From: a marine bacterium B5-7
GTDB taxonomy: Bacteria > Pseudomonadota > Gammaproteobacteria > Arenicellales > CAJQKF01
Reading direction: 5' to 3'
NCBI GenBank assembly: GCA_021604525.1
Contig: BQJD01000009.1
Location: 62,001-126,000 of the forward strand
Length of the DNA: 64,000 nt
Position 1 is the first letter of the stretch. The number at the start of each line of letters is the position of its first letter. The notes under the pieces are model-generated. The model was not told the origin of the DNA, made no database searches, and saw only the letters and a list, made by a program, of their open reading frames with translations. This document shows, piece after piece, positions 24,726-33,199 of the stretch. The position numbers were made by a program, and so were the translations under genes.

Positions 24726-27059
24726 TCAGCCGCCCGATATTGCCGGCACAAGCGTAATATCATCGCCGTTGTTGATGACGATATCGCGCTCTCCGATCAT
24801 CACCATCTCACCATTTACAGCGAATGTGAGATTTGCATCCTCAAGTCCCTCGGCATAATCAGGGAACTGTCTTTTAATCTCATCTTTTAGTTCAGCAAGA
24901 TCCGTTACAGGACGATCGACCACGAATTGATTTTCACCGAGTGATGGTGGTAGTGATACGGAAACAGCGAAACTACTAGTGGAGTTCAACAACTCTTTTC
25001 TCCAGCTCAATGCCGGTAAGCCGTTTTCATTGAGACCCGACACGCGGTAGAAGCGTAACTTCATTGCTTCGAATTGTTTCCGATCAATCTTTTCTCCTGC
25101 AAAAGGACCTGTTTGACTTGCTTCATCGAACCAACGATCGGGGAGGGTGTCGTCATCTGCGCCTAGACCGATACGAGCGTTTATCATTCGTTCGAGGCCG
25201 GTGATGTTTCGACCTATTTCGAGCAGACTGTCAGCGGTCCATTCAATACCTGTCAGTGCGCTCAAGTTCTCCGCAAAGTCGCTGCAGCCGGGCAGTGTGG
25301 GTGAGTTGAATAACTTGGTGTCGAACCGGCACATGCCGATCGCATCGCCCACCGCGAAGGTGTCTTCACAACGCCGTACCGCAATCTCCTTGCCTTCATA
25401 GGAATTGGGCAATGCCGATACCTTGCCGCCATACAGTTCTGTTTTGAATGCCTCGTCGTCGTTGATGCGTGCATTGATCTCGAGCGTCACGCGGTTGCGC
25501 AGATGATCCATGCCGCGTGTGGCCACAGCAAGTCCGAGCGCGAACGCCTTGAGGATGCGGCTGTCATGGGGGTCGGATTGAAACAGGCCCTTGACCGTCA
25601 TGCGATAGATGAGTGCCTCCTCGGGATAGTGGCCGCGTTCAACAGCGCGCGCTGAATCGGCGATTACATTTCCGAAGCCCTCGCGGCGAGCGGTCATGAA
25701 CAGCAGCTTCTCGACGGTACGAAAATCTCCCCAATTTAATTCCATGCCGCCGGTGTGACTGGTATCGATGATGCCTCGCTGATACAACTCCATGGCCCAG
25801 GCGATGGCGCCGCCGGTGCTGGAAGAATCAAGCCCAAGATCGTTGAGAATATTGTTCAGGCGCAGCACATGTTCGGGGCGCTCAACGCCAATGGCGGGTC
25901 CAAACTTGCCCAGGGTCACATATTCCGGGCCATCACCACGATCATAGCGATCAAATTCATTATTATCGTTGATGCCGCGGTAAAGGGAATCGTCAGAATG
26001 TTCGACGTCGGCTTGCGCAACATCGTAACTGGCGTTGCCCTTGAGCCCCTTGAGGGCACTGGCGCCCCAGCCGCCCTTGGCCTCAGGCGTCATGTCGTTC
26101 AGTGGTCGACAATGCACCGGACATTTGAAACAGCCGTCCATGCCGACTCTGTAGACATCGAAATTATCGGCGTCGAGAGATTCCTTCCACGTAGTTTCCT
26201 GATTGTTTAATGCGCCGATCGCACCGAGCACCCGACTCGGCTTGTAGAGAAATGGTGTGCCGACGGTTTTCAAGGCATTGCGAATAACGCTCGAGCCAGT
26301 AATTTTCTTGCCCAGTGCCTTGTTGGATTGTCTGAATGCTTCCGGAGGCGATGTCTTCGCCGGCTTGCCTAGAATCATGATGGCCTTGAGTCGATGAGCG
26401 CCCATTTTCGCGCCAGCGCCACCGCGTGCCCAGATTGCCTTGGGTCCACCCATAATACCGGAACACAGCACCTGGTTTTCACCGGCCGAGGTGATTCGCG
26501 CCATTGCCATATCGCGTCGCTCGGTACATTGAAAAGCTTCCTCGATGGCTTCGGTAAGCGCCATGTTATCCAGGCCAAGCCATGGCGAGGCATCATGGAA
26601 TCGCACCTTCTCACGGTTGATCTCAAGCAGTGTCCAGTCCTCATGTCGGCCGTACAGAACGATGTGATCGATACTACCTAGGCGCATGTAGGCAGGGAAG
26701 TAATCGCCACCGTTACTGTCCAGTATTGCGTTGCTGTCCGGTGAAAGGCTGGTTACATTGGCGCGTGCCGCGGATGAGGTATAGCCGGTCAGAATACCGG
26801 CGCCGAATATCAGCGGATTGGCGGGATCGAGTGGCTCACGCGTTTCATCCATCAGGTTATAAAGCAGATACATATTGGTACCACGCCCGCCAAGGAAGGT
26901 GTTCACAGCTTCCATCGGCAACCAGGCGCGACGTACCTGACGGGCGCTGAGGTCGACAAACAACACACAGCCCTGGGTATCATATTGCGGTCCTTCGCAC
27001 ATGCGCCTTATCAATGAGTCGACACGTTCTTCTATTGTGTTCACTTCTATTAAGGTCAT
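24726..27059 (-). CDS. Tungsten-type aldehyde:ferredoxin oxidoreductase with C-terminal MoaD/ThiS-like domain
   Basis: This 777-aa protein is longer than the usual AOR (about 610 aa). Residues about 25-620 are the AOR catalytic part: the GGRGTNMYLL cofactor region, FGAGILTGYTSSAARA, GGAGAKMG, and the [4Fe-4S] cysteines in GCFKCPVHC (near 310-317) plus GMCRFDTK (near 576). Residues about 695-777 look like a beta-grasp sulfur carrier ending in exactly Gly-Gly (DITLVPAISGG), the adenylation/thiocarboxylation site of MoaD and ThiS. Family members oxidise aldehydes to acids and reduce ferredoxin; in phenylacetate degraders one oxidises phenylacetaldehyde. It follows padD by 74 bases and precedes the BzdR-like gene. 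Confidence 0.85.
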   Translation of the reverse strand: MTLIEVNTIEERVDSLIRRMCEGPQYDTQGCVLFVDLSARQVRRAWLPMEAVNTFLGGRGTNMYLLYNLMDETREPLDPANPLIFGAGILTGYTSSAARANVTSLSPDSNAILDSNGGDYFPAYMRLGSIDHIVLYGRHEDWTLLEINREKVRFHDASPWLGLDNMALTEAIEEAFQCTERRDMAMARITSAGENQVLCSGIMGGPKAIWARGGAGAKMGAHRLKAIMILGKPAKTSPPEAFRQSNKALGKKITGSSVIRNALKTVGTPFLYKPSRVLGAIGALNNQETTWKESLDADNFDVYRVGMDGCFKCPVHCRPLNDMTPEAKGGWGASALKGLKGNASYDVAQADVEHSDDSLYRGINDNNEFDRYDRGDGPEYVTLGKFGPAIGVERPEHVLRLNNILNDLGLDSSSTGGAIAWAMELYQRGIIDTSHTGGMELNWGDFRTVEKLLFMTARREGFGNVIADSARAVERGHYPEEALIYRMTVKGLFQSDPHDSRILKAFALGLAVATRGMDHLRNRVTLEINARINDDEAFKTELYGGKVSALPNSYEGKEIAVRRCEDTFAVGDAIGMCRFDTKLFNSPTLPGCSDFAENLSALTGIEWTADSLLEIGRNITGLERMINARIGLGADDDTLPDRWFDEASQTGPFAGEKIDRKQFEAMKLRFYRVSGLNENGLPALSWRKELLNSTSSFAVSVSLPPSLGENQFVVDRPVTDLAELKDEIKRQFPDYAEGLEDANLTFAVNGEMVMIGERDIVINNGDDITLVPAISGG

Positions 27060-27133
27060 GGCTTGTCTCCCGGCGGTGTATGCTGTTTACCGCCCTGGTT
27101 GCGTAAATTCACTATCCGTTCCGAAAACCACAA

Positions 27134-28009
27134 TCAACTCCAGCCGGGTTTCACGCCCGGTCCGGATCGGCCGCCACCGCGCGCCGGTGTATGCTCGATG
27201 GCAAAGCCTTGAATATGGCTTGCGGATAGAATTAGTCGCGTCTTAAATGTCCAGCCCGATAACAGTACGAGCACACCACTGACCGCGAGCACGATATCGC
27301 TGATTGCTGGAATCAACCATGCGACAACAATGAGAACGATGGGCAACAGATGACCAACGACAATGAACTGTTTGGCGAAAGTCCGCATTACAGAAAGCGA
27401 TTCGGTTGGTGCGTTACCCTGAAGCTCATGGAGCCATGATCGCCATGTGGCATAGCGGCCGCCGATGAACAATACTGCCGTAATCAATAGAGGGATCGGT
27501 AATGACAAGACGTCAATTAACCCTGTGGCGTAAAGCAGAAGATAAAGTCCCGCACCTTCAGTGAGCCCGGTAGTCACGATCAACGCCATGGTTCCGCGTT
27601 GTCGCCAGGTTGGTACACCGGCTGATGCGCGCAATATCCGCGCCTGGCAGTAAAGAAACAGCAGAGCGACAAATGCCGCCGGGATGACGAGTCCCCGGGT
27701 TGGTAAAGCAAATGCCGCCAGTGTCAGCGGCAGCAGGACAATAGCTGTCCACGCCTCGCGCGACATCCACGAAGTGTATGGATTTCGCAGCACATTGATG
27801 AATCGCAGTGGCCGGCCAATCTCGAACCAGACCAGCAATAAACCCAATGCAATAAGACATGCACCGATCAGTAGTGCAGCAGACATGCTGGCCGTATTGA
27901 ATGGTGTTGCAATAGCCGTACTAATGATCAATCCGCTGCCGGCGCCGCCGAAGACAAAATTACCAGCCGCCCGACCATCCCAGTATTTTTGTAATGACGG
28001 TGCAATCAT
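27134..28009 (-). CDS. padD: NrfD-like quinone-interacting membrane subunit (PadD-like)
   Basis: This 291-aa protein has eight to nine hydrophobic segments, typical of NrfD/PsrC membrane anchors (SGLIISTAIATPFN, IALGLLLVWFEIGRPLRFINVL, NPYTSWMSREAW). It should anchor the PadB/PadC pair and pass electrons to quinone. The ATG at 28009 overlaps the stop of the iron-sulfur gene (ATGA) and has GGGAGGG upstream, so I prefer it over the ATG at 28024. Confidence 0.75.
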   Translation of the reverse strand: MIAPSLQKYWDGRAAGNFVFGGAGSGLIISTAIATPFNTASMSAALLIGACLIALGLLLVWFEIGRPLRFINVLRNPYTSWMSREAWTAIVLLPLTLAAFALPTRGLVIPAAFVALLFLYCQARILRASAGVPTWRQRGTMALIVTTGLTEGAGLYLLLYATGLIDVLSLPIPLLITAVLFIGGRYATWRSWLHELQGNAPTESLSVMRTFAKQFIVVGHLLPIVLIVVAWLIPAISDIVLAVSGVLVLLSGWTFKTRLILSASHIQGFAIEHTPARGGGRSGPGVKPGWS

Positions 28010-28656
28010 GATGCACCCTCCCATAGATAGTAAAAACCAGGCTCGGTGCCGAGTTCTTCATGCATTCGGAAGCTGCGTTGTTCGCGCAATAACTGCGATA
28101 CATGGCTGTCGGAATCCTCGATATCACCAAAGGTAAGCGCGTCGGCGATGCAGGAATTAACACAGGCCGGGGTTGCATCGACGTCTTCACCGGGGGTCAG
28201 ACCTGCCGCCAGACCAGCATCGATACGATCTATGCAAAATGTACATTTCTGCGCTACGTTGAGGCGTTCGCGATGCTCTCGTGACTGCTCGTGACTCATG
28301 TGGCCGTTTTTGTAAGCCTTGCCTATCGATGTGACTTTGAATCTCGCCTGATAGGGGCAGGCCACCATACAGTAGCCGCAGCCAATGCACAGATCGTAGT
28401 CAATAGTGACCAGGCCGTCGTCACGTTGGCGTGTGGCAGTTGATGGACATACTTCCATGCACGGTGGCTCACTGCAATGCATGCAACCCACCGGAACAAA
28501 AGTGCGCCGAACATCAGGATACTCACCCGACTCGATGTCAAGCACGCGTCGCCACTGTACACCTGGCGTGGTTGCATTGGCATGCTTGCAGGCGGCGGTA
28601 CAAGTCTGACAACCGACGCAGCGATTGAGGTCGGCGACCATCACGTAACGAGTCAT
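28006..28656 (-). CDS. padC: Four-cluster iron-sulfur subunit (PadC-like)
   Basis: This 216-aa DmsB/PhsB-type protein has four cysteine motifs for [4Fe-4S] clusters: CVGCQTCTAACK near residue 13, CMHCSEPPCMEVCP near 58, CIGCGYCMVACP near 90, and KCTFCIDR with CVNSC near 135-170. It carries electrons from the molybdopterin subunit to the membrane subunit. It overlaps both neighbours by four bases, so the three subunits are one translational unit. Confidence 0.85.
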   Translation of the reverse strand: MTRYVMVADLNRCVGCQTCTAACKHANATTPGVQWRRVLDIESGEYPDVRRTFVPVGCMHCSEPPCMEVCPSTATRQRDDGLVTIDYDLCIGCGYCMVACPYQARFKVTSIGKAYKNGHMSHEQSREHRERLNVAQKCTFCIDRIDAGLAAGLTPGEDVDATPACVNSCIADALTFGDIEDSDSHVSQLLREQRSFRMHEELGTEPGFYYLWEGAS

Positions 28657-31385
28657 CGGTTGTTCTCCAGCCGAGTGATAGCGACTCGCGCCAGATCGGC
28701 ACCGGAACCGCTCGAGTCGGTAAGATCCAGCAACATGGGAACCAGGGCATTCATGCTGGGCATGTCGAAATCACGCGCCAGCGGCGTGGCCCAGTGATCG
28801 AACTGGCCGACGAGCAGACAAGTATCGGGGCGCATTCCCTGGCTGGTGATCACCAGGCCGTGGGTCTCGGCCAGCGGCGAGCGGATACTCACGCGATCTC
28901 CGTCCTTCAACCCAAGCTCACGCGCGCGCGACGTATTCATGACCAGTCCGCCGTGTCCTTTAATGTTGCTTGCGACCTCGCGGATCATCTGTATGGCAAC
29001 ATTACTGCCCCAGCTATATTGCATGCTGCGCGTGGTGACCAGCCAGAGGGGGTAGTCATTGATATCGACATTGAAATGATGCGCAAGCGCTTCCTCCCAC
29101 ATACCGGGGAAGTTCTTCCAACTCGGAAAGGCCTCGTATTCATCGAGCTGTGCATCCCACCAGCTTATGCCCTGTGCATGCAATCGCCGACCCAACTCGG
29201 TGCCGATGCGCAGCAGGCGTTCCTGGTACGGCAGTTCGTAACGCAATCCCTGATCTTCCATCTCTGCAGTGAGGTACCAGCGGATACGCGGAAATGGCTT
29301 AAACCGATACCCGTGCTCGCGGTAGTAATCGAGACCGTGCTTATCCTGCCCGTCACTGATCTCGGCACTGGCGGCACGGCAAACGGCATCCCATATATTC
29401 TCGACCGAATGCGCTTCATGGGCATCGAGACTGAAATCATGGTCATTTACTTTCAATGCGACACCGGCCGCGCCACGATTGATGGCGTTGTTGTATTTTT
29501 CGAGTACGCCGCTGCGCCGCGCCAATTCTGTTGCGATCCAGGTCATGTCCTTCGATTCACCCTGCGCCTCAACTACCGGTTGTCGTAAAGCGAAGCCCTG
29601 ATGATCCCAGAACTGTTCGACGAATTTGGTACCACCGACACGGATCAGTTGCAGGCCTTCAAGATCAGTTCGGTCGGGCAGCAGGATGTCTGCCATATGA
29701 TTGGTTTCATCGTGGGTGTAGGCAAAACACACGGTGAAGGGGAAGCGCGACACGGTTTCCGTTATCTGGTTGGTATCCCAGAAAGACACTACCGGATTGG
29801 TGCGATAGACGAACCATAGATCGGGCTGTGTCGGTTTTGGCCAGTTATCGAACGGCTGATGTTGTTGCATCCAGGCGAGGTGAGTGGGCCCGAGTGCGAC
29901 GCTCCACGGTGAGTTGGATACCAGCGGTACCAGGGTACGGTTAGCGTTGCGAACTGCCGGATTCCCCACCCAGTTTTCAGCATCTGTCGGGTTCATCGGA
30001 TAGTCCATGAAACCGTCCGGCCCGGGCTTGACACTCAGGTTACGGTCGTTGGCCGGACGGTTTAAACGTACCGTGGTGCCGAGCGTGCCACCCGGTACTT
30101 CCAGTGCTCCAACCAGGCACGACAGCAGGGTTCTCCCCCAGCAGCAGTCATAGCCGCCCCAGCCGTTGTTGACGGTCTTGCCCAGTACCACCGCGACCGG
30201 ACGATAGGGCATGGTTCGACCGTCGATATCGATAGTCTCACCGATCCGGGCATGGTCGAGAAACTCGAATGCGATGCGTCGAATGTCCTCCGGCTTAACA
30301 TCGCAGATCTCGCCGGCCCACTGCGGCGTATAGGTTGCCACGTGCTCGATAAGTCGTGTCAGCGCAGGACTTGTTTCGATGTCCTGGTGAGTCCAGTGAT
30401 CGTCATCGGCACCACGCTCAATACCGCTTGCGATGAAACAGCCTTCAAGCGCCGGATCGATATTCGGTGTGTCGTGGGGAACAACTTGTTCAGAGCGAAG
30501 GTCGTATACCAGTGGTTTGCCGCTTTGCGAATCGCGCAGATAAAACCCGTTCGGCGCTATGAGATAGGGAGAGTTGGTGCGCTCTTTAAGGAAAGGCAAG
30601 TCAAGGTGGTCGAGTCGTTCGTTGAGCAAAACATGAATCAGTGCATACAGGAATGCAGCGTCGGTTTTGGGCCGTATCGGCACCCACTCGGCCGAACATG
30701 CGCCAGTGATCGACAGGTGCGGTTCGATCTGCACCCGTTTGATGCCGCGTGCCCTTGCATCGGCATGGCGTTTAACGCCACATACGCCACCCGATGCCTC
30801 GACGTTGAAGCCAAACGACAGGATGTAATCGCAGTTCGGTGTATCGGGTGCGACGGTGAATGCACGATGCCAGAATTCTCCATACAGATGCTCTGAGTGA
30901 TAACACTTGACCCCTTGACCGCTGCCAAAGCTGAAGTCGATGGGCCCTATCGCCGAGAGGAACGCGGGGAATGTGCCCATGTAGTAGGTGGGCGTGCCGC
31001 CGCCGCCGAAGCTCGCGGCAACTCGCGGATAACCGGATTCATCGACACCGCCGGCTTCATTGATGGTTCGAAGGCGGCTGGCGATTTCATCAAGCGCCTC
31101 GTCCCAGGTGATTGCTACAAAACCGGGATCCTCGTCCCGCCCCTTGTTGGGGTTGGTGCGCTTCATTGGCGTAAGCACACGGTTGGGATTATATATTTTC
31201 TGTATCAAGCCGAAGGCCTTGACGCAGACCTTGCCAGCAGATGGTGTGCAGTTAGCCGCATCGAAATTTCCCTCGACGCCCACGGCAACACCGTCTTCAA
31301 CCTGAACCCGCATCAAGTCAGGGCCGGCGACGCACTGGTAGCAGTAGGTCGGTACGGTATGCATCTTATGTGCTTTGCCCATCAT
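28653..31385 (-). CDS. padB: Molybdopterin oxidoreductase, phenylacetyl-CoA:acceptor oxidoreductase-like (PadB)
   Basis: This 910-aa protein is a DMSO-reductase-family catalytic subunit without a Tat signal, so it acts in the cytoplasm. The N-terminal cluster region reads YCYQCVAGPD then NCTPSAGKVCVKAFG; the middle has FGGGGTPTYYMGTFPAFL, GQGVKCYHSEHLYGEFWHR and FGFNVEASGG; the C-terminal molybdopterin domain starts at WLVTTRSMQYSWGSN. The pattern matches my memory of PadB of Thauera/Azoarcus, which oxidises phenylacetyl-CoA by four electrons to phenylglyoxylate with a quinone. Another arylacetyl or aryl-CoA substrate is possible. The third cysteine of the usual CX2CX3C motif is absent (CVAGPD). 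Confidence 0.75.
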   Translation of the reverse strand: MMGKAHKMHTVPTYCYQCVAGPDLMRVQVEDGVAVGVEGNFDAANCTPSAGKVCVKAFGLIQKIYNPNRVLTPMKRTNPNKGRDEDPGFVAITWDEALDEIASRLRTINEAGGVDESGYPRVAASFGGGGTPTYYMGTFPAFLSAIGPIDFSFGSGQGVKCYHSEHLYGEFWHRAFTVAPDTPNCDYILSFGFNVEASGGVCGVKRHADARARGIKRVQIEPHLSITGACSAEWVPIRPKTDAAFLYALIHVLLNERLDHLDLPFLKERTNSPYLIAPNGFYLRDSQSGKPLVYDLRSEQVVPHDTPNIDPALEGCFIASGIERGADDDHWTHQDIETSPALTRLIEHVATYTPQWAGEICDVKPEDIRRIAFEFLDHARIGETIDIDGRTMPYRPVAVVLGKTVNNGWGGYDCCWGRTLLSCLVGALEVPGGTLGTTVRLNRPANDRNLSVKPGPDGFMDYPMNPTDAENWVGNPAVRNANRTLVPLVSNSPWSVALGPTHLAWMQQHQPFDNWPKPTQPDLWFVYRTNPVVSFWDTNQITETVSRFPFTVCFAYTHDETNHMADILLPDRTDLEGLQLIRVGGTKFVEQFWDHQGFALRQPVVEAQGESKDMTWIATELARRSGVLEKYNNAINRGAAGVALKVNDHDFSLDAHEAHSVENIWDAVCRAASAEISDGQDKHGLDYYREHGYRFKPFPRIRWYLTAEMEDQGLRYELPYQERLLRIGTELGRRLHAQGISWWDAQLDEYEAFPSWKNFPGMWEEALAHHFNVDINDYPLWLVTTRSMQYSWGSNVAIQMIREVASNIKGHGGLVMNTSRARELGLKDGDRVSIRSPLAETHGLVITSQGMRPDTCLLVGQFDHWATPLARDFDMPSMNALVPMLLDLTDSSGSGADLARVAITRLENNR

Positions 31386-31390
31386 CGTAT

Positions 31391-31792
31391 CTAACCGACC
31401 TTGGCGCGTTTCTCGGCAAGACGTTTGGCGGTACTTTCAATGCCGACAATGACCCGGTTGTGAACGCCGCTGGCAACTCGTTCCAACGGGTCGTGGCATT
31501 CCACCTCGAACGATACCAGCCGGTCGTGGGTTTTTTTCACCTTGACGGTGATGTCCACCCACATGCCGATCAATGTCGCGGCAAGATGATCCAGTTCCAC
31601 TCTCACGCCCACCGAATCCTTGCCCGGACCGATATGTTCGAGCAATAAATCGCGGCAGGTCACTTCGATATCGCGTACCAGTTCGGGCGTTGCATAGACT
31701 CGAACTTCCTCGCCCATAAAATCAATGGTACGAGCTGCATCTACCTCGATTCTGCGGGTTGTCGATAACCCTTCATGTAGCCCATCGTTCAT
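31391..31792 (-). CDS. FlK-type hotdog acyl-CoA thioesterase
   Basis: This 133-aa protein has the layout of the fluoroacetyl-CoA thioesterase group: RRIEVDAARTIDFMGEEVRVYATPELV, DSVGVRVELDHLAATLIGM and VSFEVECHD. These single-hotdog enzymes hydrolyse CoA thioesters. Between the rubrerythrin-like and padB genes it may free CoA from dead-end or stalled arylacyl-CoA. The start has GGAGAAG upstream. Confidence 0.7.
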   Translation of the reverse strand: MNDGLHEGLSTTRRIEVDAARTIDFMGEEVRVYATPELVRDIEVTCRDLLLEHIGPGKDSVGVRVELDHLAATLIGMWVDITVKVKKTHDRLVSFEVECHDPLERVASGVHNRVIVGIESTAKRLAEKRAKVG

Positions 31793-31841
31793 TTTTTCTT
31801 CTCCACGTCGTTATTACCGTTAGCGTCTTTATATTCGACTG

Positions 31842-32354
31842 CTACTCGAGTTCGTTGGGGGGGTCGGGATCGTCATCCCAGTTGTCGTCAGGAGGTGGAT
31901 AACGGTTTCGCCACTTGGCGACCTTTTCCACATGCTCACGTTCTTCTGCTGCATACTCTGCGGCCAGTTGTTTCATGTCGTCATTGCCATTACCCTCGGC
32001 CACGCGCTGGAAGAAGTCGACCGCGCGCTGTTCGGCTTTCAATACCAGAGTTAACGCCTGGTAGGGCGTCATCAGGTAGTGGGTGGCGGAATAATCGACC
32101 GCCTCTGGTGGGTCTTCGTCGCCGAAGTCTAATTCCCACGGGTCGATTGCGGGCAATGATTCGCCCTCGGCCGCCACTTCAAGACGATGGGCATGCTCGC
32201 TTTCCAGCCGGGCCATTTCTCGGAACAGGGCTGCCACTTCGGGGTTGTTGGTGGTTTCCATCTGCTCAGCGAACACGGTGTAGCGCTCGGTTGCTTCTTC
32301 TTCGATAGCGAGGGCGTAGGCAAGAAACTCTGCACAGGTGTTAATCGTTTTCAT
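31842..32354 (-). CDS. Rubrerythrin/ferritin-like diiron protein
   Basis: This 170-aa four-helix protein has two EXXH-type diiron motifs: EEEATERYTVFAEQME and ARLESEHAHRLEV in the first half, LKAEQRAVDFFQ and AAEEREHVEKVAKW in the second, and an acidic proline-rich tail. It lacks the rubredoxin domain. Its ATG overlaps the korB stop (ATGA), so it is co-translated with an oxygen-sensitive ferredoxin oxidoreductase. A protective role against peroxide or oxygen is a reasonable inference. Confidence 0.75.
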   Translation of the reverse strand: MKTINTCAEFLAYALAIEEEATERYTVFAEQMETTNNPEVAALFREMARLESEHAHRLEVAAEGESLPAIDPWELDFGDEDPPEAVDYSATHYLMTPYQALTLVLKAEQRAVDFFQRVAEGNGNDDMKQLAAEYAAEEREHVEKVAKWRNRYPPPDDNWDDDPDPPNELE

Positions 32355-33199
32355 GCTGACATCCTGAATGCCGTCTCCAACTCATGTGCGGATTCGGCGC
32401 GGGGTTCGAACTCGGGCGTAAACGGCACGCGTTCACCCTTGAACAATGTGCCGATAAAAAAATTGTCGTCGGTCATCAGGCGGCGAGCGGCAACTGCGGG
32501 GTCGGCGGTAGCGACCACGGGTGCCGGATGGACGATTTTCTTCCAGTCACGCTGCTCAGGACGGAAGGTGATGCATGGACTTAAAATCTGTACAAACGAA
32601 AACCCTGGGTGCTGAACCGCCTCGGTGATAACACGGGCTGCGCCGTTCGGGTCGTTGCTTGAGGCGCGGGCGATGAAGTTGGCACCGGAAGCCAGGGCAA
32701 TAACCAGTGGATAGAACGGATTAATGCGGGTGCCATGAGGTGTCAGCTTGCCACGCTCCCAATCGGGTTCAGTGGTAGGCGATGCCTGTCCCTTGGTCAT
32801 GCCGTAAACCTGGTTATCCATAACCACGTAGGTCATATCGACATTGCGTCGACAGGCCTGCATAAAATGATTTCCGCCGATGGAGAACCCATCGCCGTCG
32901 CCGCCGGCAACCATAACAGTCAGATCGGGACGAGTGATCTTCAGACCAATGCCCACCGGTAGCGCGCGTCCGTGGACTGCGTGGAAACCATAAACATTGA
33001 GGTAGGCGGGAATGCGTGACGAGCAGCCGATCCCCGATATCACCACGACGCGTTCGGGGTCGAGCTGCATCGCCGCCATGGCTTTGGTGAATGCCGACAA
33101 TACGCTGAAGTCCCCACAGCCAGGACACCACACCGGTTTGGTATCGGACTTATAATCCTTCGGCTTCAGAGCAGCCGTGCTGGTTGATGTCTGGTCCAC
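32351..33199 (-). CDS. korB: 2-oxoacid:ferredoxin oxidoreductase beta subunit (KorB-like)
   Basis: This 282-aa subunit binds thiamine diphosphate: GGDGDGFSIGG followed by VVMDNQVYGMT, and has WCPGCGDFSVL at the N-terminus. The start is a GTG at 33199 that overlaps the korA stop by one base. In Thauera-type benzoate degraders KorAB oxidises 2-oxoglutarate and reduces the ferredoxin that feeds benzoyl-CoA reductase. Because padBCD is in the same operon here, phenylglyoxylate is an alternative substrate. Confidence 0.85.
   Translation of the reverse strand: MDQTSTSTAALKPKDYKSDTKPVWCPGCGDFSVLSAFTKAMAAMQLDPERVVVISGIGCSSRIPAYLNVYGFHAVHGRALPVGIGLKITRPDLTVMVAGGDGDGFSIGGNHFMQACRRNVDMTYVVMDNQVYGMTKGQASPTTEPDWERGKLTPHGTRINPFYPLVIALASGANFIARASSNDPNGAARVITEAVQHPGFSFVQILSPCITFRPEQRDWKKIVHPAPVVATADPAVAARRLMTDDNFFIGTLFKGERVPFTPEFEPRAESAHELETAFRMSA

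Noticed and set aside
24726-27059. AOR-type gene as BamB, the catalytic subunit of class II benzoyl-CoA reductase
   Set aside because: A complete ATP-dependent class I reductase (bcrCBAD) is present and no bamC-I genes are found, so aldehyde oxidation is more likely.
28794-30896. Long plus-strand frames opposite padB
   Set aside because: They are shadows in a GC-rich gene; padB has clear molybdopterin motifs along its whole length.
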